Source: Apostichopus japonicus
Lineage: Eukaryota; Echinodermata; Holothuroidea; Aspidochirotida; Stichopodidae
Length of the DNA: 64,000 nt
Reading direction: 5' to 3'
NCBI RefSeq assembly: GCF_037975245.1
Contig: NC_092576.1
Coordinates: forward strand, 28,259,611-28,323,610
Each line of letters begins with the position of its first letter. Position 1 is the first letter of the stretch. The notes beneath the pieces were generated by a model that ran no database searches, was not told the origin of the DNA, and worked only from the letters and a program-made list of their open reading frames with translations. Shown piece after piece: positions 24,401 through 36,497 of the stretch. The position numbers and the translations under genes were made by a program.

Positions 24401-26291
24401 TTCTCTAATAAAAAAAAAATTGATAGACCACTCACAACGATTGTAAGATTGTATGATGTCATGAATATTTCGCCAAGTCTCAACTCTACGCAAACGATTT
24501 GTCTTTGATACTCACAAGATGAAAAATCCGGAAAATGATCAACAATGATCGATGATAGGGATTGACTTAGCTGGTAGTGGTGATGTCGTTCATAGTCTAT
24601 GAAAGTTTCATCCTTTGCTGTCACTCGGCCTTGTATGACTGTGAAAATTTAAAACGTGAATACTGAGTATTATTTCATGTTTCGACTGAAGTTAAACAAA
24701 CGGAAAATTACATGCAAACTGCCTCCACGCCCAATAAAACGTTACTATAGGTATCTTGCTAATAATAATAATAATAAAAATGCTTGACAAATAATAACCT
24801 TAGATAACTTTAGAATTTGGATATCAGTTGAACATATTTTCCACCTTTCAACCAGCTGGTTGCGTTGTAGGCTTTAATTCAAGCACCCTCAAATACGTTC
24901 CTACGGAAACGGTTTGGCAATAATGTTGCAGCAGATTTACATTGCCAAATTTGAGTTTCCAAACATATATAAACACTAAGATGAGACCATGACGTTTTTC
25001 CTTTTAAATATAGTAAACACACACTCGGTCTTCTTTACTTATCGCTGAAAATTTGTTTATTGCAAATTAAGTGATGGAGTAAAGGCATTCTCCATGAAGC
25101 TTGTGTGCACACGGATAAGTCTTTATCTTATATCTTTCTTCAGTTTCTTCTAGTAAGGTTGTTCTAGTATGGTGAACTCAATGGTGAATAGTATAAATAA
25201 ACAATAGTCAATGCAGCAAGTTCACCCATTTACTCAACAACAAATGAACTACGAGTTATACAAGATACAAAACAGACTATTTCATTTGTTAAAAACTTTT
25301 TTATCTCAAACATATTGACATCACAAAACAGCAAACATCGTTTCTTGAGCTAACAAAATAACAAATGAATGCTTGTAAAATTTCATTAGTTAAGTCATCT
25401 AAATATCTAAACCATCTCTTAGATTTTGCAAGGTATCTAAGAAATACTCAGGAATATATAAAGTATATACTAATTTTAAACACACACCAACTAGTTTTTA
25501 AATGATGCTGTATCTCAAATTATGGGCATCAAACTTGATAGACATTCAGATGCATGATTTTTTAATTTTTTATTGATACACCTCTGTAAAAGAAGACATC
25601 AATATCTTAAAGCAGCTTTTTGAGTTTGTTGGCAATTTTCCAAGCCTGTTGAGTATTACTTAAGATAACATTGCGGTTGATCACTAAGAAAATCACCTCG
25701 ATTTTTCCACCAAATGAAAATTCATAGGATAGTAACTATAGAACTTGTATTCAACTTTTATCATTAAACCGTCCAGAAAGCTTTCATAGTATAAATGAAA
25801 ACCCATTTAAAGACTAAATGGGAAACTCAAAATTGTTTCGTAATTTTGCTTCACATTTTCTTATATGAGAAGTAGCTGTTACGTTGATGACGTATACTGA
25901 TATGAGAGTTACAATAAAATGGAATCCAAAATATTGCAATACCTTAAGTTAAGTGTTTTAAGAACTCACAACATGAACGTTTAGTTTAGCTATTTATTTA
26001 AGCTACTTTTTCTCTCAATTACTTCAGACAGTCAATCAACGAATTTCAGATTTTCAAACCTGTGATACAGGCACAATGCATCTAGCAAAAAGCACAACAC
26101 ATATCACCAAAGAAATATAATTAGAATGTCTGTAAAATGTAGTATGAAGGATAAATTGATTTAATACATTACTCACCATAATCAGATGTACAGTATTCCT
26201 CTTGAGGATGCACATCTGCACATATGCAGCACTGTATGTTACGAATGCTGGACATTACAAGTACAACACTCAGTACACGGGAGAACCACAT
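21493..26291 (-). CDS. TIMP / tensilin-like metalloproteinase inhibitor, 5 exons
   Basis: I assembled this from splice sites: exons 26177-26291, 24516-24638, 23186-23356, 22020-22144 and 21493-21684, all with GT-AG borders and matching phases (1,1,1,0), giving 241 aa (TIMPs are about 200-230). Exon 1 has a signal peptide (MWFSRVLSVVLVMSS) followed by the TIMP N-terminus CICADVHPQEEYC: Cys-x-Cys, HPQ, and a third Cys 12 residues after the first. Exon 2 continues DYVIQGRVTAKDE, as DVVIRAKV does in TIMPs. Exon 3 has VDIEKVYK and CTVYLSINQNYVIMG of the netrin-like fold. Exon 4 has DQLTLEPC and QGLKRQYKKNCNKC. Exon 5 is the Cys-rich C-domain ending GICVWLGG. By family, the Cys1 amine and carbonyl bind the metalloproteinase zinc. 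Oddity: an extra Cys directly precedes Cys1. Holothurian tensilin, which stiffens collagenous tissue, is a TIMP relative, but orthology is not shown here. Confidence 0.87.
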
Positions 26292-29200
26292 CGCCTTTGA
26301 CATCTTCTATAACGTCTCAGAGAATTAAATCTACCTTTTTGAGTCTTGAGTCGTCAGCAACCACGGAATGGTTGCCTCAATCGTGTCCAAGGTTATTATG
26401 TGGCAAGGTATTTGATCAACAACCGATTCAATTTCTCTCTTTACCAGTAAGTGCCTATTCTTTTACATAGAAGAAGAAAAACACATTCTAGGCTAGCGAG
26501 AAATGACAGACCTGGGAATTATACACACCCTTTCCTCCCTGTGGTGTCATTACATTTTACGACGGTTTTGTGAATATAATAATAATTCTTCCTCATAGAC
26601 TATCGCAATAGCGGGTAGCCTGACCATTGCCTAAGATGATTGGTTCTTCTACAGAAAATTTGTGGTAATCGAATCATCTTGGTGCATAGCTGAATGTTAA
26701 ATGGGTGAAAACTTCAAGTTATCGACAGCAAAAAAATGATCATCGATCGATATACCCATTTAATTTGAGAAATCTGGATTTTCAACCGAAATACTAATTA
26801 GTTTGATAAACCTGGAATCTTGAACAAATACCCAATTATGTTATTAACGTGGATGTTTACACCAATTACCCAGTCGATATGATACAGCTGGATTTTCTAT
26901 CGATATACCAGTTATTTTGATAAACCTAAATTATAGACTAATATTCCTGGTCCTAGTTGTTTTAATAAGCCTTGAGTTTGAACGATATATCCAGCTATTA
27001 ACAAATTTTGGGTTACTAGAGTTAGCCGTCATAGAACAGCCGTCTTTTTTTTTTAGCAGTACGCATAGATAGATAGACCAACAGACCGACAAACAGATAG
27101 ATAGACAGATATTCAGATAGATAGTTAGATAACCAAAAAAAAACTTAGCTATAATGCTCAGTTTCATCTGTTTAATAGCTCACACCCCCAATTTGTACAC
27201 CATTGCCATTTGTGCTCTTGTTTGCGTCTAACTTTGCAGAGTACAAATACTCTGAACTCTCGCAAATGAACGGTCAGCTCATGGCGCTCTTGTTGCAACA
27301 CATTTCCTGTATAACCATGGCGACAGAAGACTTGCGGGTATCTCAACAACGTTCGAGGCAATAACATCAACCAAAAATGATACGGCTCAGCTCCGTTACA
27401 TTCTAATATACATTTATTAAGATGTAACTAAATCGTCGTCCCGCCTAGGCTTTAAATGGTTATGGAATATCTAATTGACTATGGATATCAACTGTAAGCA
27501 GAAATTAGTTTGATTATTCAAGTTGCGATAATTACTGAAGTAAACATGTTGGAGAAAAAATCTCACAGACTATTACTAATGCCGTTTTAAATGATCCTTG
27601 ATTCTGCCCGTTAAGGAGTGAAAGAAATGACACGCAGTAAAAATACAAAACCCATTACATGTGCGCGAATTGTTTGGTAACTTGTTTTTGCTGCACTATT
27701 CTGCGATCTCTCGAGGCGGATATTATAACAATGAAGGCATGACAACATTATTTGGAAATATACAATTTTCCAATCCCGATAACATGTGTACCCCGGTTCA
27801 AGTTTTATGTAGAGTCCCTTAAACCATTCCAATGTAAACTGCCATTAGTCAACACTACCTGAATTATTCTTGTCGAAAAATGGCAACTTGGCCTACTCTT
27901 AGAAGATTTTGTACAACCACATTATAGCCTATCGTTTAAACATCAAGCTTTTTACACGGTAAAACAACGTTTTCAGTACAATTATGCACAACGAGTAACG
28001 AAGATGCCACTACGAAGTGCAGCCATCTACAGCCAATCAAATCATCGGAATTTTGGTTATAGTGAAGTAAGAAAAATTTCACAGCTTGTTGTTGAAACCT
28101 GAGCAGATGGATGGATTGTACTCAATAATACTTTAAACTTGTTTTTATGTTAGCGCGAGAACGGTGGCCATTTTGTTTCATTCTTTTCTTCAGAGGCTTG
28201 TTTACAAACGTTATTACATGTATACGCCTGTATACGTCCTGGCTGAAACTACTCAAACTGGAACATGTTGAATTGCTGACTTGCATAACATGCAGAAAAT
28301 ACTCATAAGCGATACATTTTGATATGTGGGACAAGCATCAGTTACCTAAATAAATTGCTAAAGAGACAAGAAAGAATGTTTAGTAATTCCTCTTCCTTAC
28401 TTTTTTGGCTTTAAATTCACTTTCAAGGAATATCTGAATGCGGTGGCGAGAGCCATGGTGCATGGAGAGGGGGATGTATTTTCCACCATTTTCCATCTTC
28501 TTCCCATGCGTATGCCCAGACGATTCTTTGAACAACAGTTTCTACGCCAGCTCCTCTACATATGAGAGTCGGCTGCAATGAGCCCGGGCAGTACCCCTCA
28601 AGTAATAAAAAACAAATTCATCCTTTGTACATTCCATTAAAGGTTCAGGCATTTTATTAAGTCAGTCGGGAACTGGACGTCCGTCAAGTACCAGCGGCAT
28701 AGGTTATATCGGCCCGACTGGGAGCTCCTGGTGGGGTCTAGGCAGTGGTGCTCAGTTTACCTTTCCACGAGTGAAGACCTTGAATGTTCTGCAAAAATGC
28801 AAGTGGTATCAAGGGGCCTAGGTAATCGCTTTTGTGTTATGTACCAGTGTCTATCCTTGCATTGTTACGTATCATGGCAATGGGGGCGCTTAGGCATAGT
28901 GGAGACAACTCTGTAATAGGGGAACAGCATACGTAAGGTAGGTAGATATCGTAGGTCTACATTTCCAGGAAGCGTCGTTTATCACATACACAGGACGAAA
29001 AATAACGAGAATGTCAGGAATAATAATTTCATCATATAAAATTTTAAAATATAAACAGAAAAGTTACAACATGAAAATAATGCCTTAACATAATAAATTA
29101 GGTAAATTGAGAGGATAAAACCTAACATAGATGTCAGCTATATCATAGTGACTCATTATATGTTGACTTAGATGTAATGACAGGGTCTAAGATGGAGCAA

Positions 29201-29700
29201 AGGGGTTGTCTGAATGGGTCAGCGGACATCAAAAAGGGATTGTTACTCATGATTGAGCAAAAGCACACGTAATTTATTCGTAATTGACAATCTTTACGAG
29301 TTCCTACTAAATTTGATACATAACTGTGACCGCCAAAAATGCCTTGGACGATACCAACTACATACCTACTACATCTATAAAAAAAATACTAATATAAAAT
29401 CATGGCCAATGCAAAAAAAAAGGTATTACTTAGCATATATGTCAGACTAATTGTTTGGTAATTTTCTTCCCATATTTGGTTGAATTTTGCAAAGTTGCCT
29501 CGACACTGTGACGAAGTGTCTTTGACAATGGAGTGTACTTACTACACTTTACAGACGTTGGGCAATTTTTGACCAGACACTTAGGATAAGTGTCCGACCA
29601 AAATCGGTAAAAGTTTAGTTGAATATATGCCAACATGCTGGGCTCACTACGAAATTTTGCATTAGTAATTGGGTTAAGTTTCATTTATATCTAACCAATA
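26292..29700. other. No gene seen (upstream of TIMP-like gene)
   Basis: This should hold the TIMP promoter, but I see no clear TATA box. A small GATA/CAGA microsatellite lies at about 27065-27127. A more GC-rich patch at about 28430-28920 encodes nothing I recognise. Confidence 0.4.
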
Positions 29701-29715
29701 GTTAATCAGATATAT

Positions 29716-29839
<124 letters not shown>

Positions 29840-30189
29840 GGTGATATATGTATCGGGTGATAGGTAAATAATTCTTTATTTAGAATGCACCAACACATGT
29901 TATGTAACATGTAGAAGTCATGTTCTCTAAGAATAACTGTCATATTAAAATAAAATTAGTTGCAGAGAAAGTACATTAAGAAATATTTCATAATACACTT
30001 ATGACGTATACCACCAGACGGTATTTTGCAGGGGTAAATGTTACAAGTATTTCTTTGTGCCCCTTCCCCGAAAATAGTACCAAATAAATGTGCATTTTAA
30101 TTCCATCCTCCCCACGGAGAGGGACTGTCAAAAGTTGCTGTCAAAATCATGACAAAGAACCTTCCCCTTTAACCACATTTTATGCAATT

Positions 30190-30456
30190 TTATTTGGAAG
30201 CCCAAATTTTTAAGCACCCGCAGATGATTACAATACGTTGATGCGTCAAACTACAAACTGATCTGTCATTAATCTTAAAGGTAACATGAATCTTCTGGAT
30301 CTTCTGTCCAAAATTATGTAGAACTTTGTTAAACCGATCTAAATGGTCTACACAGTTACTGATTTTAGACGGTTCCATCAAATGACTTCCAAAGATGGTA
30401 CCTGGCAACAGGTGCTGCGTAGTTTCTATTGGTCCCTTCTCATCTGCACTAGCCAT
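30190..30456 (-). CDS. Hypothetical small ORF (88 aa), doubtful
   Basis: An ORF beginning MASADEKGPIETTQ, with balanced composition and no low-complexity sequence, just upstream of the LINE. I recognise no domain. It could be an exon, because the codons for LLPGT contain a GT that could act as a donor, or it could be chance. Nothing nearby supports it. Confidence 0.2.
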   Translation of the reverse strand: MASADEKGPIETTQHLLPGTIFGSHLMEPSKISNCVDHLDRFNKVLHNFGQKIQKIHVTFKINDRSVCSLTHQRIVIICGCLKIWASK

Positions 30457-30849
30457 TGTTTCAGAAGGTATGGATATTTGAAAGGAAACCTGTTAAAGTT
30501 AAAGTGAGAAATATGTCTTTTGCGAATTGGCTTGGCAGACGTTGTCTGTATTTGTGTAGTTGATGTGAATTAACATCTCGACTCTAAAGTTTTAACCATG
30601 TTAGTGCAGTACAACACATACAAGATACGCTTCGTCTGTTTAACCTGGTATTATAAAGAACACAATGACAACAAGTTACTAACCCCCCCCCCCCTCAAAG
30701 AAAAATCTACAAATTACTCCTTATAAATCGTTTTGCAACCTATTATGCATTTGCTGTGCAACAGTATAGATCGCGAAATCATCAGTATGTAGGTCAACTT
30801 TTGAGTGGGATGAATCACATTTCTCAGAATCCTGTACGGAATCATCATT

Positions 30850-33740
30850 GCTGTCAGTAACATCGGGTAGAGTTCCCCCGAAGAAAGTATACGAAAGGTG
30901 ATGTTAGGCTGCTAACTGCCATGTCGTACGTTGTAGCTTTAGTTAGTCGTACTTTGCTTTCAGCAGCTCTTAAACCTACACCGAACGCCATACTTCGGCA
31001 GAATGACGTCCCTGTACAAAAATTGCATTCAAGGCCCCTATCCCGCAAGGAACTGTGAACGAGGGCTGGCCGTGACAGGGAAACAGGGGGCAACTTATTA
31101 AGAGCGGAGCAAATGACACGCACCACCCTGCTTGGAGTACTACTATGCGGTTCTCTGTTTCTAAACAGCGCCGGGACCCATCGACGAAAGTGCAACCCGC
31201 CCCAAAACGTTAAAATATGAAAAGGCAACCCTGGGTTAGTTACCGCTACAAACTACTGCTTAAATAACACATAACACAAAGGTACATTTCCTCCCTCTTG
31301 ACCAGCTCTGTACCACCCGACCAAATGAATGAAAATATCGCTCTCTCCAACCGCACCAGAACGCTACGCGGAATTGGGTACACCGCGCCCGGGTACCACA
31401 AGATGGGCGAAACAAAACGATTAATAACGGTTACTTTCCCCAAGATCGAAAGCCAGCGGGTGCCAAAGGTTTCGAGCCTGCTCTCAAATACCTCAACCGT
31501 CTCGTTGTAGGTGACACTACAAGGTGTATCGTAGCCGAACCATATACCATTAATTTTGATATTCTGATCCGACCAAGATGCACCGAATGGTAAGTCTCTG
31601 TATCTCCAGCTACCAAGGCGAAGGCCCTTTGTCTTGTTCGGATTAAACTTCGCCCCGGTAGCCCTCTCAAAGATAGATAAATCCTGCGAGAGGGCACGAA
31701 AGGAGCTCAGACTCGAACCAACACACGTGACGTCATCTGCATTTTGAACGCATTTCACTTTGGCAACTTTGGCACAACGAATGGAACAAGTCTCGAGTCC
31801 CATTCCAAAAACCGGGAGAGGGACTCGCTAAACAAAACATAAAGTAATGGAGACAGGGCACCCCTGGTGCACCCCTCTCTACGTTAAAACGCTCTGAACA
31901 AACCCATTTACGATCACAGAACTGAAACTTTCCTGATAAAAAACACATATCCATTTACGAAAATGTTGGTGCAACTGAAACGTCTCCAATACATTCATTA
32001 AATACCGCGATACACCATGTCAAAGTCCTTCTGTTGGTCAAGAGAGACCAATGCACATGGCAGATCACGCTCAATAACAAAGTCGGTCAAGTCGCGCATC
32101 AAACACAAGTTCTGCTGGGTGCAATGACACTTCACTGCACAAGTCTGGAGATCACCCATAAGATGCGGCATAGCCAGTGCAAGGCGGTTGCACAAAGCCT
32201 TAGCCAGCAACTTGTAGTCCAAATTTAACACGGTAATCGGACGCTTGTTATGATGATCCAAGGGGTCCTCAGACTAAGGCAGCAGAGTAATCATGCCCGG
32301 ACGTTGACTTTGGTTTAACAGTCCGTTTAGGAAGGCGTGTTCGAAGACGTTTCTGATGTCGGGTGCAACTATTGCCCAAAAGGTTCGGTAGAACTCCCTT
32401 GGAAGCCCGTCCGAACCTGGGGACTTGCCATTCTTCATCTTTGAAAGCGCCTTCCAAATTTCAACAGTGGTTATTCCCCCCCTAACATATCATTTACCTC
32501 ACGGGGAACAGTTTTTGAGATTCCCTCAATATATCGGCCTGTGCCGACAAATCGACATTGCCACGCGTAAACAAACTCGAATAATAATCTTTATATACGA
32601 GGACAATGCCATTAGGACCACTAACCACGGTCCCACAAGTAGTGCGCACAGATGGGACGCATCTGTCACCCGCCGATGAGCTAAAGAACTGGTAAAACCT
32701 CAGTTAAGGGCGCTCATTAGCTTTCAATGCTTAGACACGGGCCCTGACGCACCGTGGTAATTTTCATCGTGATAAGTCTGCAAAGCGATGACAGCCAAAG
32801 AGTCGTCAAACTTCACCTCCGCGCACAGCTTCGATAATTCTTCTCTCCGCCACCGTGCGCGGGTCACACAATATAGAACCGCGTAGCGTTTAATGTGGAA
32901 GTTGACACCATCCCAACATTAGGATGTAGAGGCAAAGGCCGGCTTGAAAGTTTGCTATCCATTGTACCTGGTTTCGAAACCTTGGCGGAACTTTTCCTCG
33001 CCTAGTATCTGACATTTAAGTTTCCATAGGCCCCGCCCGATCGGGAAAATGGAAGCCAAATCAAACCGTGCTACCACAGTGTCATGGTCAGCGAGCAGAC
33101 AGCTTAGTGTCACGCAACTCGAAAATGTAAGACTAACGGGCGCATATGCTCGATTTATTTTCGACACATCTTCCCATTAGGCCTCACCCATGTTATACCC
33201 CGTACTACACGGGTGCATATGCCTCAAGACATCAGCTAAAAGGTGTGTGGAAGTGAATCTGTCCAGTTATGTGATCCCAGCGTCTGGACTAGCAGACACA
33301 GAAGCCCCGGATTCTGCCAAGAACCGAGTCTAAGACACAGTTTAAGTCTCCGACCATGACACATGGTGCACTACCAGGAATGAAGGAAGGCAGCGTGTCA
33401 AAAAAGTCTCGTCTATGAGAAGACCGATTGGGAGCATACACAGTACAAAGGGAGATATTACCCTGTGGATACTTGAACAGAATGCAAAACAATCGGCCCT
33501 CGTGATCCGTCTCCACCCTAGTGCCACAACCCGCCTGACGAGGTGACAGAAGGATGATAGTGACACAGGTGAAGACAAAGCAATCGAAGCATGCAGCTCA
33601 CCACCCCACTCATAAGCCCATAGAGGGACATCTTCCAAAATGTGTGTTTCTTGCAGGCAAACGCAGTCGACCTCCATTGACTTGAAAACACACTTTCTGC
33701 ATTCTCACTCCATAAGGTGGATCTGTTATCCTGCATTATT
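30850..33740 (-). mobile_element. L1/Tx1-like LINE, decayed (endonuclease + reverse transcriptase)
   Basis: Read on the minus strand, an APE-type endonuclease comes first (CVCLQETHI near 33660, TVYAPN near 33450, VGDLNCVLD near 33345, then ADHDTVVARF and GRGLWKL near 33000-33090). The reverse transcriptase follows (RPITVLNLDYKLLAKALCNR near 32230; NADDVTCVGSS in place of YADD near 31740; KFNPNKTKGLRLGS; SFIWSGGTELVKRE). Frames change several times and stops interrupt it, so it is inactive. It is distinctly more GC-rich than its surroundings, which suggests a different origin or a younger insertion. Confidence 0.87.
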
Positions 33741-34140
33741 ACTTTGCAACATTACTTTACACAGACTAATATGGAAGTATTAAACTAAATTAGGGGCGTG
33801 GCGTTTTCTCGGCATTTCCAGGGACAACGATGACACCATCTAAGTGGAGCGAAAAAATAAATCAAGCAAGAGAAAAGCCTGCCATGAGCCTTTCAGATTC
33901 CGGAAATGAAATTTTCCAGACAATTCAAGTTTCATAAAACACTACACTTTGTTCCAGTCATTAAAGGCGAAAAACAAAATCAAAGTTGATTAAAATGTAA
34001 CATGAATGTATGAAGACGTACAAATGATCTGCCTTTTTGCCGTACAACAAACAGCGCCCCCACATTTTTCAAGGCTTCACTGTTTAAACACACGGCGAAA
34101 CACTGTGTCAGCATTTTCTCAGTTCAATTTTCATTATGTA

Positions 34141-34162
34141 TATATGTGTATATGTGTATATG

Positions 34163-34224
<62 letters not shown>
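34141..34224. repeat. (TA/TG)n microsatellite
   Basis: Alternating TATG then TA dinucleotides. It abuts a tRNA-derived element on its right. Confidence 0.95.
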
Positions 34225-34227
<3 letters not shown>

Positions 34228-34284
34228 GAATGAGCAGCATTTTGTTATTACAGATATATATCAAATTAATAAGAACAAGCACAC

Positions 34285-34405
34285 CAGAGAAGTTCCATTT
34301 CACGACCGGTATCGTCCTTTTGGGACTTATCAGGCGAAGGCTGGAATCGAACATCGGGTATCGTGTGACAGACCATACCACTCGACCACAGGGATACTAC
34401 TGGCT
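34285..34405 (-). repeat. tRNA-derived SINE-like element
   Basis: On the minus strand, ctgtggtcgagtggtat (A-box-like) and gatgttcgattcc (B-box-like) lie in tRNA spacing. It sits between two TA-rich microsatellites, a common neighbourhood for SINE tails. It may equally be a tRNA pseudogene. Confidence 0.45.
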
Positions 34406-34449
34406 ATGAAGGCGTGATCTAATGGCTGCCAATGAGAGAGTATTATAGT

Positions 34450-34563
34450 ATGTATATATATATATATTTATATATATATATATATATATCTATATCTATA
34501 TATATATATATATATCTATATCTATATCTATATATATCTATATCTATATCTATATCTATATCT

Positions 34564-34631
<68 letters not shown>

Positions 34632-34640
34632 GTATGTATG
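34450..34640. repeat. (TATA/TATC)n microsatellite
   Basis: Compound run of TA and tatatc units. The poly-Ile/Ser/Tyr ORF across it is a by-product. Confidence 0.95.
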
Positions 34641-34921
34641 TGTATACGATTACTCTTTACGATTTTCATATATATATATTCATTTGCCTTTGTCGTTTAC
34701 CTCCATTTCATTAACATAAAGTCTGTTCAAAGTATCTCTTTCGAGATCCGGCTTTAGGAATCACAAATGATTTTCGAGTTGGTTAGCATCATGTTTGATC
34801 TCTAGAGTAAGGCAAAATATGTCACCAAAACCAAAACTAGTATTGTTCGATACAGGTGACAAACGCCTACAGTGGAATTACGACCTTCCTTACCGGTTTA
34901 GAACCTCTGGACATACAATCA

Positions 34922-34994
34922 GCGTCCATGGCCTAGTTGGTTAGGGTGTCCGCGTACAAAGCGGGAGGCCCGGGTTCGAATCCCGGTGGAGGCT
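34922..34994 (+). tRNA. tRNA-like gene, apparent anticodon ACA (Cys)
   Basis: A 73-nt cloverleaf can be drawn. The acceptor gcgtcca/tggaggc has one mismatch at the third pair. The D arm carries a perfect A box (tggcctagttgg), and the anticodon stem tccgc/gcggg closes the loop gtacaaa (anticodon ACA). The T arm ccggg/cccgg has the B box ggttcgaatcc. A TTTTTT run lies seven bases after the 3' end and would stop Pol III. An A34 Cys anticodon is unusual, and the acceptor is mismatched, so it may be a tRNA pseudogene or the head of a SINE. Confidence 0.55.
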
Positions 34995-34999
34995 TGAAG

Positions 35000-36190
35000 T
35001 TTTTTCACTGTTCTTGATTTTCCAACTCATTACGATTTTCATTTAAATATATATGTATATATATATATATATATATATCCCCCCCCTCCCCTCTACTCCA
35101 TCACTTCTTTATCTCTCATTAGCAGTGGTTACATTTTCAGTCCTTCTATTTTAAGTAATTTTAATACAAAAATGGCAATAGGCTATTGACTTTCATCATA
35201 TTTCCTCGAACTGGCATTATTTTTTCTCAGTTCTTGGATAAGGCATTGCTGGAACTCAGTACACTGTTGCTATCATTCGCAGCGTATATAGCTATTACTG
35301 ATCCATAGTTGGATCGCGCTTCATATTATTTTAATTGAAGAATTTCGTGTTATTTTTAAATTGATTTGAAATGTTAATTCAGTATAGACGAATATTTCGT
35401 TCTTTATTAATACCAGCGTAAATAATAGTGAACATATTTGTACCAATATAATACCAAATATAATTACCACTCAAACTATAATTGAATTCAACCAATACTG
35501 AGGTATTTTAATAGAGCCTGAAGAATCAGAGGCCCAATGTTGAAATAGTCAGTAACATAATCAGAAACGATTTTGTTGTATTTTTTTAAAGGGTGGGGAG
35601 AAAAGTTCTTAATGCGTGCTGCAGCCGACGATTGCTCTATAGACCCTCTGTCAGTCTCCTCATTAATGGCAGAGGAGACAAATGAGGTGTCGAATACCAA
35701 CATTCTCTGCTAGTGTTTTCCAGGCGTGCAAAAAAGCTTACGTAGGGTCAGTTTAACTCAATATAAGTACATACTACATGGATCTCGTACAACAGACATG
35801 TATACTTGGTAAACTGTATTTCGAATGAATTTTGCTATAGAAAACACAACAGTGCCAATCCTGTAAGTTCAGACACTTTCCCCTAAATTCTGTTTAATAC
35901 GTTGTCGAGTAATGTTTCAAATTTTAACTTAAATTTTTATTTCATTTAATCATGTACAGGGGTGGGGGTGGTTGGGGTGGTTCTGGTTTATCAAACATGC
36001 GAAAAAAAGGTGAGTTCTGTGACACATTCAGACTACACCTTATGTCAATAGTATACGTTCTACACGCAATGTTATGCTAATAACTATTTATGAAGTTTGG
36101 TATGTACGGTGTGAACGACTGATGTCTCTGGTTCCCTTTTAACAAACTTTAACAATTTAAATAAAAACTCGAAACGTTTTTTTTTATTTC
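35000..36190. other. No gene seen; downstream of the fibrinogen-domain gene
   Basis: Contains a (TA)n run at about 35047-35078 and a minus-strand ORF of 71 aa at 35488-35703 that I do not recognise. Otherwise AT-rich, with no supported feature. Confidence 0.4.
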
Positions 36191-36197
36191 GTATTAC

Positions 36198-36207
36198 TTT
36201 ATTTATT
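36198..36207 (-). promoter_or_regulatory. Candidate polyadenylation signal of the fibrinogen-domain gene
   Basis: Overlapping AATAAATAAA on the minus strand about 290 nt after the stop codon at 36498. No nearer AATAAA was found. Confidence 0.45.
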
Positions 36208-36497
36208 GTATTTTAACTATTGTTGATGTCTCGTAATTATTTGCAGTGATGAATGACTCACCAGTAGAGCAATGAATGTTATATTTGTCTTTGCTCCGAT
36301 TTTTCAAGTTTTCATTCCATTTCGTACAATAAACTTTTTAGTGAATGTTTCAATCTTAAGGTTTAATGTTTTCTTATGTTGTTATCCATAAAGTATATTC
36401 CAACCACGCTCCGTTTGGTCAGACTTAATTAAATTCTGAATTATTACGTAAAATGTTTCGTAAAATGCTCAGTTTCACAATCATCTTGTTCATCAAC

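Noticed and set aside
31246-31803. Reading the 185-aa RT-like ORF as a host gene
   Set aside because: NADD/KFNPNKTKG and FSFIWSGG motifs and the flanking endonuclease place it in a decayed LINE.
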